Positions 41,076 through 51,823 of a stretch of DNA of 64,000 nt are shown here, piece after piece. The translations under genes were made by a program, and so were the position numbers. The stretch is from Eubacterium sp. CAG:841 (lineage in GTDB: Bacteria > Bacillota > Clostridia > Oscillospirales > CAG-272). Each line of letters starts with the position of its first letter. The stretch's first letter is position 1. The DNA lies in the NCBI GenBank assembly GCA_000437375.1, contig FR898237.1, forward strand, positions 1 to 64,000. The letters are read 5' to 3'. A model generated the notes under the pieces. The model was not told the DNA's origin. It ran no database searches and saw nothing but the letters and a program-made list of their open reading frames with translations.

Positions 41076-43706
41076 TTATTTCATATCGGCTGAAAACGAA
41101 TATTCTCCGCTTTCAAGCTCTATGCTGTATTCCTTTTCGGTCTCAAGGAAGCGGAACTGCTTTTCCGCAGGCGCTCCGTCGGAATAAAGTCTGCAGGCAT
41201 ATTTTCTCGGAAGATAGATCGTGGCGTGACAGCCGACCGGAACTTTTATGTTAAGCGTTACGTCGCCGCCCCTGTTTGCCCAATAGCATTTTACCGTGCC
41301 GTACATACTCTCGTGTTCGGCAGACGCGCTTTCCATTCCGCAATCGATAGCGGGGCGGAGAATAGTGTGTGCAAATCCCGGTTCGTTTTCATCGGGAGAG
41401 ATACCGCCTATATACTTATACATAAACGCCGAAAGATCCGAGAACATATGATGATTGTGCGATCCCGTGCCGTTCCAGCACTCCCACAGCGTCGTTGCAC
41501 CGAGATCTATCCATCTCTGACAGCCGGGAAACGTTCTCTGCGCTATCATTCTCTGGCCTACGTTTCCTTCGCCGGCAGCTCCGAGCGACTGCATAACGAA
41601 CTTGTTTCCGAGAACGCCGAAATCGAGATGCCAATCTCTTTCTTCTATTTGTGAAATAAGTTTTTTTACAAGCGGCGCGTATTCGTCCGGCTCGTAAAGC
41701 CCGAAATAAAGCATTGCTCCCGTCGCCGTCTGACAATTGCCTTTTACGGTAAATGTCTCTTTATCAAAGAATTTTTCGCGCCATACTTTTCTTATGCGGT
41801 CCGCAAGATCGGAATAATACTCCGCGTCATCGTCATTTCCCATAATGCGGGCGATCTTTACAACAGTTTTTGCCGCATTGTAGAAAAACGCCGTATCGCT
41901 GACTTCCACAGGACATCTGTATGCGCCCATATTTACGGAAAGCGAAGCTCCTTCAAACGGCGGACACCAATCCCCCGTGCCGTAATCAAGCGTAAGGTCG
42001 TCGGTCATACCCTCCATAAAGTCGCAGTTACGCTTTATTGCGTCATAATTGATTTTGAGAATATCAACATCGTTGTTGTAAAGATAAATGTTATAGGGAA
42101 CATTTATCAGTGCGCTCGACCAATCGGGACCCATAAGTCCGTAATATCCCCAGCCTGTCGACGGTACAACGCACGGAATCTGTCCTGCGGGACGCTGCGA
42201 ATCGCGCATATCGGCACTCCATTTTGAAAGGAACGACTGCGCACCGAAATTTATCAGCATCTGCTCGCTTGAAAGGGAGGTATCGCCCGTCCAGCCGTTT
42301 TTCTCACGATGAGGACAATCCGTAGGTATCGAGTGCATATTCGACATCGTCGACCAACGGCAAAGGTGCTGAACCTTGTTCAGAAGCTCGTCGGAGCAGG
42401 AAAATCTACCGGTATCGCCGACAGCCGTACATACGGCAAACGCTGTCACGTCGTCTTTTGAAGGCTCGTAATCTGTACCCGAAATCTCAATATATTGAAA
42501 GCCGTGATATACGAATATCGGATGCCATTTTTCGGGCGCATCACTCTTTTTGATGTATTTATCCGTCTGAAAACCGTGACTGCGTGTCATTCCGCCCATC
42601 TGCATATCAAGCTCGCCGTCATCAAACAGCATATCCGAATGACGAACAGTTATTTCAGTGTCTTTTGCGCCTTTGAAAACATATTCACAAAAGCCCGCCA
42701 TATTCTGACCGAAATCCATTGCATAACCGTTTTTCGTTTTCCAGATCTTTTTAGGCGAAAATGTTTTATAGACCTTTATCGGCGGAAGCTCCATTGCGCA
42801 AAGAACTCCGCCCGGACTTTTTACTATTTTTGTGTTCTTCCACGCGGAATCGTCGTAATCCGCGCTTTCCCAATTGCCAAGCTCAAGACGCGCGTCGTAA
42901 TGCTCGCCGTTTCTTATGCCGTTGAAGAATATCGGACCCTTACCGCCCTTCCATGTCGTATCGGACACTATCTTTTCGGAAGTGCCATCGTCATATGTCA
43001 ATTTAAGCTCACATATCATTTTCGGCCAATGACGCCATGTTGCCGCGCGTGTATTCCACGGATCTTCGGCAAAGCAGTTGTACCAGCCGTTTCCCAAAAT
43101 TACGGATATTGCGTTTTTCCCTTGCGATATCAGCTTTTTGACGTCATACGTCATATACATGTCGGTCTTTGAAAATTCGGTGAAGGCGGGAGAAAGAATA
43201 TCGTCTCCCGTCTTTTCGCCGTTTATGCGACTTTCAAAATATCCAAGTCCGCAAATGGAAAGATAAGCTTCCTTTACAGGCTTTTCAATATCAAAGCTTT
43301 TGCGCAGATATACCGCGCCGAAAGCGTCATTTTCTCTGCGGACATACTGCGCCGTTATCCATTTTCCGCTCCATCTTTCGCAAAGCTTGCCTGTGACAAA
43401 GCAGCTCTCGCCCGTAGCCTCACAACCGCTTTCCGTTTTTACGGTAACGGTGAAATAATACTTTGTAACGGGAAGAAGCTTTTCTCCGCCGTAAGGAATA
43501 AAAAGCTGATCCTTTGTTTTTATCTCGCCTTCGTCCCAAACGGTGTTTTTATGTTCCGCGTCGGAATAAACGCATATTCTGCGCGAAAGCTGACCGTCGC
43601 CGCGCACATCCGAGCTTATTTTATATGAAAATCGTGGCAGGGAGTCCATTCCGCAAGGCTCGGACATATAGTTTACCGTAAGTCCGAAGACGTTTACATT
43701 TGCCAT
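41076..43706 (-). CDS. Alpha-L-rhamnosidase, GH78
   Basis: An 876-residue glycoside hydrolase. N-terminal beta-sandwich modules (about 1-330) precede the (alpha/alpha)6 catalytic barrel. The catalytic signature TDCPHREKNGWTGD matches GH78, with the Asp and Glu of DCPHRE and the final Asp, and TTLWECWNGTGSHNH carries the later conserved Glu. No signal peptide is visible, so it probably acts on imported rhamnosides. No transporter or rhamnose pathway genes are nearby. GGAGG precedes the ATG. Confidence 0.92.
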   Translation of the reverse strand: MANVNVFGLTVNYMSEPCGMDSLPRFSYKISSDVRGDGQLSRRICVYSDAEHKNTVWDEGEIKTKDQLFIPYGGEKLLPVTKYYFTVTVKTESGCEATGESCFVTGKLCERWSGKWITAQYVRRENDAFGAVYLRKSFDIEKPVKEAYLSICGLGYFESRINGEKTGDDILSPAFTEFSKTDMYMTYDVKKLISQGKNAISVILGNGWYNCFAEDPWNTRAATWRHWPKMICELKLTYDDGTSEKIVSDTTWKGGKGPIFFNGIRNGEHYDARLELGNWESADYDDSAWKNTKIVKSPGGVLCAMELPPIKVYKTFSPKKIWKTKNGYAMDFGQNMAGFCEYVFKGAKDTEITVRHSDMLFDDGELDMQMGGMTRSHGFQTDKYIKKSDAPEKWHPIFVYHGFQYIEISGTDYEPSKDDVTAFAVCTAVGDTGRFSCSDELLNKVQHLCRWSTMSNMHSIPTDCPHREKNGWTGDTSLSSEQMLINFGAQSFLSKWSADMRDSQRPAGQIPCVVPSTGWGYYGLMGPDWSSALINVPYNIYLYNNDVDILKINYDAIKRNCDFMEGMTDDLTLDYGTGDWCPPFEGASLSVNMGAYRCPVEVSDTAFFYNAAKTVVKIARIMGNDDDAEYYSDLADRIRKVWREKFFDKETFTVKGNCQTATGAMLYFGLYEPDEYAPLVKKLISQIEERDWHLDFGVLGNKFVMQSLGAAGEGNVGQRMIAQRTFPGCQRWIDLGATTLWECWNGTGSHNHHMFSDLSAFMYKYIGGISPDENEPGFAHTILRPAIDCGMESASAEHESMYGTVKCYWANRGGDVTLNIKVPVGCHATIYLPRKYACRLYSDGAPAEKQFRFLETEKEYSIELESGEYSFSADMK

Positions 43707-43736
43707 ATAATCCTCCGAAAATAATTTTACGGCTAC

Positions 43737-43765
43737 ATTATAGCACTATATTTTTTATAAAACAA
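43737..43765 (-). promoter_or_regulatory. promoter of the rhamnosidase operon
   Basis: TTGTTT (43760-43765) and TATAAT (43737-43742), 17-base spacing. Confidence 0.6.
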
Positions 43766-43773
43766 GCGAAGAA

Positions 43774-43802
43774 TTGCATTTTCCGAAATGTTGTGGTAAA
43801 AT
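43774..43802 (+). promoter_or_regulatory. promoter of the YmdB-family gene
   Basis: TTGCAT (43774-43779) and TAAAAT (43797-43802), 17-base spacing, divergent from the rhamnosidase promoter. Confidence 0.6.
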
Positions 43803-43837
43803 ATTTACAAATACAAAACAGAAAGCGTATTCATTAA

Positions 43838-44617
43838 ATGAAAAATTTCAGAATTCTTTTCTTCGGCGATGTTGTGGGTCCGAAATCGGCAGAAAGGCTT
43901 TCTTCTTCCCTGTGGGGACTCCGCAAAAAATACAATGCCGATTTTGTTATTGTAAACGGAGAAAACTGTGCGTCCGGAAACGGAATAGACAAGGGCGGCG
44001 CAGATATGCTTCTCTCCGGCGGAGCAGACACAATAACAACGGGAAACCACGTTTTCAAGCGATTTGAAGCCGACAATCTGCTTGAAGACGAAAAAAGGAT
44101 AATCAGACCCGCAAACTTTCCTCCACAGCTTGCAGGAGCGGGATTTTCGCTCTGCGAGGCATCGGGACTTACCGTTCTCACAATAAATCTTCTGGGTATA
44201 GTGAATATGGAGCCGCTATCCTGTCCTTTTGCCGCCGCCGATAAAATACTTTCGGCAAACGCGGGAAATTACGATATTTCGATAATTGATTTTCACGCCG
44301 AAGCCACAAGCGAGAAAAAAGCGCTGCTTTATTATCTTGACGGAAAGGTGACGGCGATAATCGGCACTCACACACACGTTGAAACGGCGGACGAGACTGT
44401 TACCGAAAACGGAACGGCTTATATAACCGACGTCGGAATGTGCGGTCCCGAAGAGTCCGTTCTCGGAGTAAAACCCGAATGTATAATAAAAAAGCTGACT
44501 ACCCATCATCCCGTGAAATTTGAGATTGCAGATGGAAAAATCGCTTTGCACGGAGTGCTTATCGAAATCGACGCTGAAAGCAAAAAGGCCGTTTCGATAG
44601 AAAGAATAAAAGAATGA
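43838..44617 (+). CDS. YmdB-family metallophosphoesterase
   Basis: A 259-residue protein with the YmdB (TIGR00282) motifs: FFGDVVGPKSAERL, VNGENCASGNG, TTGNHVF, IDFHAEATSEK and GTHTHVETADE. Bacillus YmdB hydrolyses 2',3'-cyclic nucleotides and affects biofilm and motility; it usually neighbours rny, which here is 25 kb away. The ribosome site is weak (AGAAAG). Its stop overlaps the start of an acetyltransferase gene as ATGA. Confidence 0.9.
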   Translation: MKNFRILFFGDVVGPKSAERLSSSLWGLRKKYNADFVIVNGENCASGNGIDKGGADMLLSGGADTITTGNHVFKRFEADNLLEDEKRIIRPANFPPQLAGAGFSLCEASGLTVLTINLLGIVNMEPLSCPFAAADKILSANAGNYDISIIDFHAEATSEKKALLYYLDGKVTAIIGTHTHVETADETVTENGTAYITDVGMCGPEESVLGVKPECIIKKLTTHHPVKFEIADGKIALHGVLIEIDAESKKAVSIERIKE

Positions 44618-45151
44618 AAATAAAAATTGAAACTGAAAGACTGTATCTGAGAGAGCTTACGGAAAGCGATTTCGATTCGCTCTATAACGTTCTTGCGGAT
44701 TCGGATATTTATGAAGCATTACCCGTATACTTTCGATGAAAAAAGGGTAAAAAATTGGATTACGAAAAATATTGAAATATATAACATTTTCGGGTTCGGG
44801 CTGTGGGCGGTCATCCTGAAAGAAACGGGGCAGTTTATAGGCGATTGCGGCATTACAATGCAAAATATAAACGGCAGCATAAACCCCGAAATAGGCTATC
44901 ACATAGGAAAAATTTTTCAAAGACAAGGTTATGCAAAAGAAGCTGCCCGAGCCGTGCGCGACTGGACGTTTGAAAATACACCGTTCGGAGTTTTGTATTC
45001 CTATATGAAAAGCGACAACGTACCGTCATTCAAAACGGCTGAAGCAAACGGCATGAAAAAAACGGATGAGTTTGTCGACAGCGAAGGAGAAATGACATCT
45101 GTTTATTCGATAACAAGAAAAAAATTTATAAAATTAAAAACAGAAAAATAA
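44614..45151 (+). pseudogene. GNAT acetyltransferase interrupted by a frameshift
   Basis: From ATG 44614 the frame reads KIKIETERLYLRELTESDFD, the classic N-terminus of a RimJ/RimL-type GNAT. It stops at TGA 44737-44739. From about 44706 the next frame continues the domain as MKHYPYTFDEKRVKNWI, through GYHIGKIFQRQGYAKEAARA (acetyl-CoA loop), to 45151. Dropping one T in GATATTTATG (44704-44713) would rejoin them into about 178 residues. Either a real inactivating insertion or a sequencing/assembly error. Confidence 0.8.
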
Positions 45152-45193
45152 AAAGAAGTTCCCCTGTATTTTTATCGGGGAGCTTCTTTTTTA
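45148..45193 (+). terminator. terminator before dnaA
   Basis: AAAAGAAGTTCCCC/GGGGAGCTTCTTTT stem (one mismatch) and T run. Confidence 0.85.
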
Positions 45194-45266
45194 TATTTCA
45201 TATTCAGTCAATCACTTAAAATTAAAAATGTCAGCCGGCTTTTTTCCAAATATAAATAAAAATCTA

Positions 45267-45295
45267 TTGAAAACTTTTATTATTTATGTTATAAT
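45267..45295 (+). promoter_or_regulatory. dnaA promoter
   Basis: TTGAAA (45267-45272) and TATAAT (45290-45295), 17-base spacing. No TTATCCACA box is seen near it. Confidence 0.75.
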
Positions 45296-45346
45296 ATATT
45301 ATATATTAAGGAATAGGGCGTTTTATGCCCGAAAGGACGTAACAAA

Positions 45347-46744
45347 ATGGATTCATCGTATAATAAAATATGGAAAATTGTCCTCGATTCGCTTTCACAG
45401 ATTTATTCGGAAGTGCTGATGGATCTTTGGCTCAATCGTCTTGAGCTTGTTTCCATAGACGATAAAAACGCCATTCTGGTAATAGACGAAAATGAGGACC
45501 TTATAGATATCCTTAACGCCAACTATTCACAGAAAATATCGGAAGCTTTTGCAAAGGCGCTCAGCCTTAATCTGAATGTAAAAATTTATAAAAAAGGCAA
45601 ATATTTTTTGCGCGGCTCGGAAGAAGAAAAAGAATATCTCCGTCAGCAGGAAGAAGAAAAAGCAAAAGAAGCCGAGAAAACCGAAAAAACAGACGAATTC
45701 TATTTCGATAAAGGCGAACAGCGTTCCCACGAAAACGAATATACATTTGAAAACTTTATTGTGGGAAGTTCAAACAAATTTGCTTACGCGGCAAGCGTGG
45801 CGGTTGCAAATCATCCTGCTTCGGAAAACAACCCCTTGTTTATATACGGCGCAAGCGGGCTCGGAAAAACGCATCTTATGCGCGCTATTGCTCACGACGT
45901 TTCAAAGCGCTATCCCGATTTCAACATAATTTTCGTTTCGGCGGAAAATTTCACAAATGAATTTCTCGATTGCCTTGTAAAAAAATCAACGGCAAAATTC
46001 AAAGAAAAATATCGCGCCGCAGATATGCTTTTCGTCGACGATATTCAGTTTATCGCGGGAAAAGAATCGACTCAGGAAGAATTTTTCCACACCTTCAACG
46101 CTCTGTACGACGCTCATAAGCAGATAGTTCTTACGTCGGATCGTCCGCCGAGAGAGCTTCAGAATCTTGAAGAACGCCTTGTAAGCCGTTTTGAAGGCGG
46201 AATGGTCGCCGATGTTCAGCCTCCGGATACGGAGCTTCGTATAGCGATATTCAAGAGCAAAGCAATGGCAATGAACGTTGATCTTTCAAACGACGTTCTG
46301 ACATATATAGCCGAGAACACAAAGAGTAACGTAAGACAGATAGAGGGCATAATCAAAAAGCTCGGAGCCTACAAGACAGTTCTCAACAAAGGCAAGGATA
46401 TAACGGTTGACGACGCAAGGACGTTGCTCTCCGGAATAATATCGGGAGCCGAGCCTCCGGAAGCGACGGCGGAAAAAGTAATTGCAAACGTTGCAAACCG
46501 CTACGGCGTTCCGGCAGACGATATAAAAGGCACAAGAAGATCGAAAGAGATTGTAACGGCAAGACAGATAGCCATATACGTCGTAAACCACGTTACAAAT
46601 CTTACGCTTAAAAACATAGGAAATATCTTCGGCGGAAAGGACCATTCGACAATTCTTTATTCAATACAGTCTGTATCGGATCAAATGAAAAAAGATATTT
46701 CATTTGAGCATGAAGTGAATGAAATTATTAAAGAATTCCAATAA
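45347..46744 (+). CDS. dnaA: Chromosomal replication initiator DnaA
   Basis: A 465-residue AAA+ initiator. Domain I (1-85) binds helicase partners, and domain II is a charged linker rich in Glu/Lys (about 90-125). Domain III has Walker A GASGLGKTHLMRA and Walker B MLFVDDIQFIAG, and domain IV carries the box-recognition signature KDHSTILYSIQSV. Length is normal. AAGGA precedes the ATG. The 534 bases after its stop hold the likely origin. Confidence 0.97.
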   Translation: MDSSYNKIWKIVLDSLSQIYSEVLMDLWLNRLELVSIDDKNAILVIDENEDLIDILNANYSQKISEAFAKALSLNLNVKIYKKGKYFLRGSEEEKEYLRQQEEEKAKEAEKTEKTDEFYFDKGEQRSHENEYTFENFIVGSSNKFAYAASVAVANHPASENNPLFIYGASGLGKTHLMRAIAHDVSKRYPDFNIIFVSAENFTNEFLDCLVKKSTAKFKEKYRAADMLFVDDIQFIAGKESTQEEFFHTFNALYDAHKQIVLTSDRPPRELQNLEERLVSRFEGGMVADVQPPDTELRIAIFKSKAMAMNVDLSNDVLTYIAENTKSNVRQIEGIIKKLGAYKTVLNKGKDITVDDARTLLSGIISGAEPPEATAEKVIANVANRYGVPADDIKGTRRSKEIVTARQIAIYVVNHVTNLTLKNIGNIFGGKDHSTILYSIQSVSDQMKKDISFEHEVNEIIKEFQ

Positions 46745-47278
46745 AAATACCAAAAATTTTTCAAGTTAAAAAACTATAATAAAGTTTTCCACACAATGTT
46801 GAAAAAATGTTGAAAACCTTTTGCGGTCAAGCTTTTTTCTGTATAAAAAACTGTTGAAAATCCGGTGTAAACAATTTTGAATTTTAACACCGGAATATAA
46901 ATACAGCCGAAAATACAAGCTTTTTCTAATCTCGCTCCGATGCGTTACCGTTATTACAATTTTAGATTTTATTGGAACTACAATTTTTCTCCGCAGAGTG
47001 TTTTCCACAAGTTTTAAGTTATAAACAAAAAGTTTTGCCTTGTTTTCAACATTTTGAAAACGTGAAAAAAGTTATCCGCTTTTTCAACAAATAATAAAAA
47101 GTGTTTCAACAGATATTTAAGAAATTTCAAAAGGAATTTTTCAAGACACGGCGCGGATATTTCGGATTTTCAACAAATTCCGGCTCACTACTTCTACTTC
47201 TGCTTCCTTTATTTCTTATCTTTTCTTCTTAAAGAAAAAATTTTTTCAGAAAAATAAAAAACATGAAAGGATAAAAAC
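46745..47278. other. Candidate oriC between dnaA and dnaN
   Basis: No gene fits here. Nonamers of the form TTTTC(C/A)ACA occur on the plus strand at 46785, 47001, 47043, 47081 and 47167, plus GTTTCAACA at 47103 and TTATCCGCT at 47072. On the minus strand they end at 46805, 46816 and 46860. They are variants of the DnaA box TTATCCACA. A hairpin (TCCGGTGTAAA... with TTTTAACACCGGA, 46861-46893) and A/T-rich stretches near 47090-47130 and 47215-47275 could serve unwinding. Confidence 0.8.
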
Positions 47279-48454
47279 ATGAAAATCACATTCCAGAAAG
47301 AGATGCTCCTGCTCTGTATCCAGCGCTCGCTCGGATGCGTTTCATCGGAAAAGACTTACGGCGCAATAGAAGGTATTCTCCTTTCAAGCGTAGGCTCGGA
47401 CAAGTGTATGATCTGCGCTTACGACCTTGAAAAAGGTGTAAAAACAACAATAGACGCAAAAGTCCATGAAGGCGGCGCAGCCGTTATAAACGGAGCCAAG
47501 CTTGCTTCGGTTGTAAAATTCATGCCTTCCGATATCACTATCGAAACGGGCGACGGCAATTTCGCCACGATATCAAGCGGACGTTCAAAATTCCAGCTTC
47601 ATTATCTTCCGGGCGAAGAATTCCCGCAGATACCCGAATTCTCTCCCGAAAGAAGCTTTACGGTAACACAGTCAAAGATAAAATCAATGATAAACCGCAC
47701 AGCGTTTGCAATAAGTCATGACGACAACGGCAGACCGGCGCTCACGGGTCTTTATTTTGAAGTTGAAGGCGACAGGATCAAAACCGTCGCTTGCGACAGC
47801 TTCCGTCTTGCGATAAGAGTAAACAAATGCGAAACAAACATAGACTCCAAAACAGGCGAAACTGAGCTTAAATTTATTGTTCCCGGAAAAACGATAAACG
47901 AAATATCCCGTCTGCTTGACGACACCGACGAAAAGATAAAGTTTTCGCTTACAAAAAAGCACATCATCTTTTCTCTCGGTATGCGCTACGGCGACGACAT
48001 AAAAGAAACGGTGCTTTTCTCACGTCTTATAGACACGGCGTATATGGAATACGAAAGATTTATCCCGAAAGAAAGCAAAACATTTGTAACGGTTGATAAA
48101 AATATGCTTGAAGACGCGCTTGAAAGAGCTTCCCTTGTAACAGAGGACAGGGCGGTAGGACAGTCAAAGAGCATTGTTAAGTTCAAAGTAGAGGATGAAA
48201 TTCTTCACATTTCGGCAGTTTCCATAAACGGAAAGGTATTTGACGAGATCCCCGTTGAAAAGAAGGGTCCCGATATGGAAATAGGTTTCTCGTGCAAATA
48301 CCTTATAGAAATCCTTCGCGCGTGCGGAACGGATATCCTCAAGCTCTCTCTTACATCGTCTCTTATGAGTATGATAATCGAAGGAAGCGGCGAAAGCGAT
48401 AAAGACGACAGCTTCATCTATCTTGCGCTTCCGATGAAGATGAGAGAAAACTGA
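47279..48454 (+). CDS. dnaN: DNA polymerase III beta sliding clamp
   Basis: A 391-residue clamp subunit with three tandem clamp domains of about 120 residues. Recognisable segments are LHYLPGEEFPQIPEF, NRTAFAISHDDNGRPALTGLYFEV and the C-terminal YLALPMKMR. The ring tethers polymerase and is the binding hub for repair factors. GAAAGGA is upstream. recF follows after 4 bases. Confidence 0.96.
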   Translation: MKITFQKEMLLLCIQRSLGCVSSEKTYGAIEGILLSSVGSDKCMICAYDLEKGVKTTIDAKVHEGGAAVINGAKLASVVKFMPSDITIETGDGNFATISSGRSKFQLHYLPGEEFPQIPEFSPERSFTVTQSKIKSMINRTAFAISHDDNGRPALTGLYFEVEGDRIKTVACDSFRLAIRVNKCETNIDSKTGETELKFIVPGKTINEISRLLDDTDEKIKFSLTKKHIIFSLGMRYGDDIKETVLFSRLIDTAYMEYERFIPKESKTFVTVDKNMLEDALERASLVTEDRAVGQSKSIVKFKVEDEILHISAVSINGKVFDEIPVEKKGPDMEIGFSCKYLIEILRACGTDILKLSLTSSLMSMIIEGSGESDKDDSFIYLALPMKMREN

Positions 48455-48458
48455 AAAT

Positions 48459-49577
48459 ATGTATCTTGACGTTGCCGTTTTTGAAAATTTCAGAAACATA
48501 GAACATTTTCCGTTTACGTTTTCGCCCGGAATGAATATACTTTTCGGCGGAAACGCTCAGGGAAAAACGGCTGTTATCGAAGGTATTTATCTTTTTGCCG
48601 GCGGAAAGAGCTTTCGCCGCGCGAGAGATAAAGATATGATAAAAAACAATAAGGATTTTTCACAGATAAGCATTTCGTATACCGATGAAAAAAGAGAAAA
48701 CAAAATGTCGCTGAGGTATTTCCGCGAGCTGAAAAAAGAATGTTTTCTCAACGGCGTGAAAACGAAAAAAATGTCCGAATTTGTGGGGAACTTCAAGGCG
48801 GTGCTTTTCTGTCCCGAACATCTTGCGATCGTAAAGGACGAGCCTTCAGTCAGACGCGCTTTTATAGATTCGGCAATATCGCAGATAAAGCCTGCGTATC
48901 TCGGCGCACTGATAGAATACGGAAAGCTTACAGAACAGAAAAACGCTTTACTTAAAAATGCTGAAAATTACAGTATTTCTGCATTTGAAGATATGTATTC
49001 CGTGTATTCGCAGAAAACAGCCGAAAGCTCGGCTTATATAACGTCAGTAAGAGCTGAATATCTCGGTCGGCTTTTTGAATATGTAAAAGCATTTCTTCTC
49101 GATATGACGGACGGAAAAGAAACCGTAAGCTATGAATATATCTCAAACATATCGTGCGAAGGCTGTGACCTTTCCGACAGAGAAGAAAATGTAAAGAAGT
49201 ATATCGAAACCATAAAAAACGGCGCAGAGCGCGAAAAGGCGGCAAAAACGTCTGTATTCGGCGCTCACAGAGACGATTTTGATATAAAGTTGCCGATAGG
49301 TTCAGCCAAGATATTCGCTTCGCAGGGTCAACAGAGAAGTATTGCACTTGCACTTAAGCTTGCGGAAGGCGAGCTTTGTCGCGAGGAAACCGGCGAATAT
49401 CCGGTGTTTCTTTTCGACGATGTGCTTTCCGAGCTTGACAGAAGCAGAAAAAACTATGTTCTCGGCAGTCTTTCGGGAAAGCAGGTAATAGTTACGTCCT
49501 GTGACGAAGCCGATTTTTCGGATTGCGCAAACGCTTCTAAAATATACGTTGAAAACGGAAATTATTATTACAGATGA
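48459..49577 (+). CDS. recF: DNA replication/repair protein RecF
   Basis: A 372-residue SMC-like ATPase that helps load RecA at gaps. Walker A is LFGGNAQGKTAVIEGIY (about 30-46), the ABC signature is FASQGQQRSIALALKLAEGEL and Walker B is VFLFDDVLSELD. Length is typical. It is in the conserved dnaN-recF-remB-gyrB order. Confidence 0.95.
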   Translation: MYLDVAVFENFRNIEHFPFTFSPGMNILFGGNAQGKTAVIEGIYLFAGGKSFRRARDKDMIKNNKDFSQISISYTDEKRENKMSLRYFRELKKECFLNGVKTKKMSEFVGNFKAVLFCPEHLAIVKDEPSVRRAFIDSAISQIKPAYLGALIEYGKLTEQKNALLKNAENYSISAFEDMYSVYSQKTAESSAYITSVRAEYLGRLFEYVKAFLLDMTDGKETVSYEYISNISCEGCDLSDREENVKKYIETIKNGAEREKAAKTSVFGAHRDDFDIKLPIGSAKIFASQGQQRSIALALKLAEGELCREETGEYPVFLFDDVLSELDRSRKNYVLGSLSGKQVIVTSCDEADFSDCANASKIYVENGNYYYR

Positions 49578-49583
49578 GGTTTT

Positions 49584-49835
49584 ATGTATCTCCACATAGG
49601 TAACGGAAAAATGATAAAAATGAAAGACATCGTAGGCATATTCGATTCGGATACAGCCACAGTGTCAAAAATAACGCGCTCATGGCTTTCCTCCGCCGAA
49701 AAGCGGGGCGGGCTTTTCTCAGCTTCGGGAGAAATACCGAAATCAATAGTTCTTGAATGCGGCGAAAAGGGAGAAAACGTTTATTTTTCACAGCTTTCGC
49801 CAAAAACGCTCTGCCAGAGAGCCGAAAAGTATTAA
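49584..49835 (+). CDS. remB: RemB/YaaB-like DUF370 regulator
   Basis: An 83-residue protein of the extracellular-matrix regulator family (DUF370). The N-terminal core LHIGNGKMIKMKDIVGIFD and TVSKITRSWLSSAEKRG are characteristic. Its position between recF and gyrB is the Bacillus yaaB position. The related RemA is a DNA-binding activator of matrix genes; the role of RemB is less clear. Confidence 0.85.
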   Translation: MYLHIGNGKMIKMKDIVGIFDSDTATVSKITRSWLSSAEKRGGLFSASGEIPKSIVLECGEKGENVYFSQLSPKTLCQRAEKY

Positions 49836-51809
<1,974 letters not shown>

Positions 51810-51823
51810 GGAGGCGATGAAAG

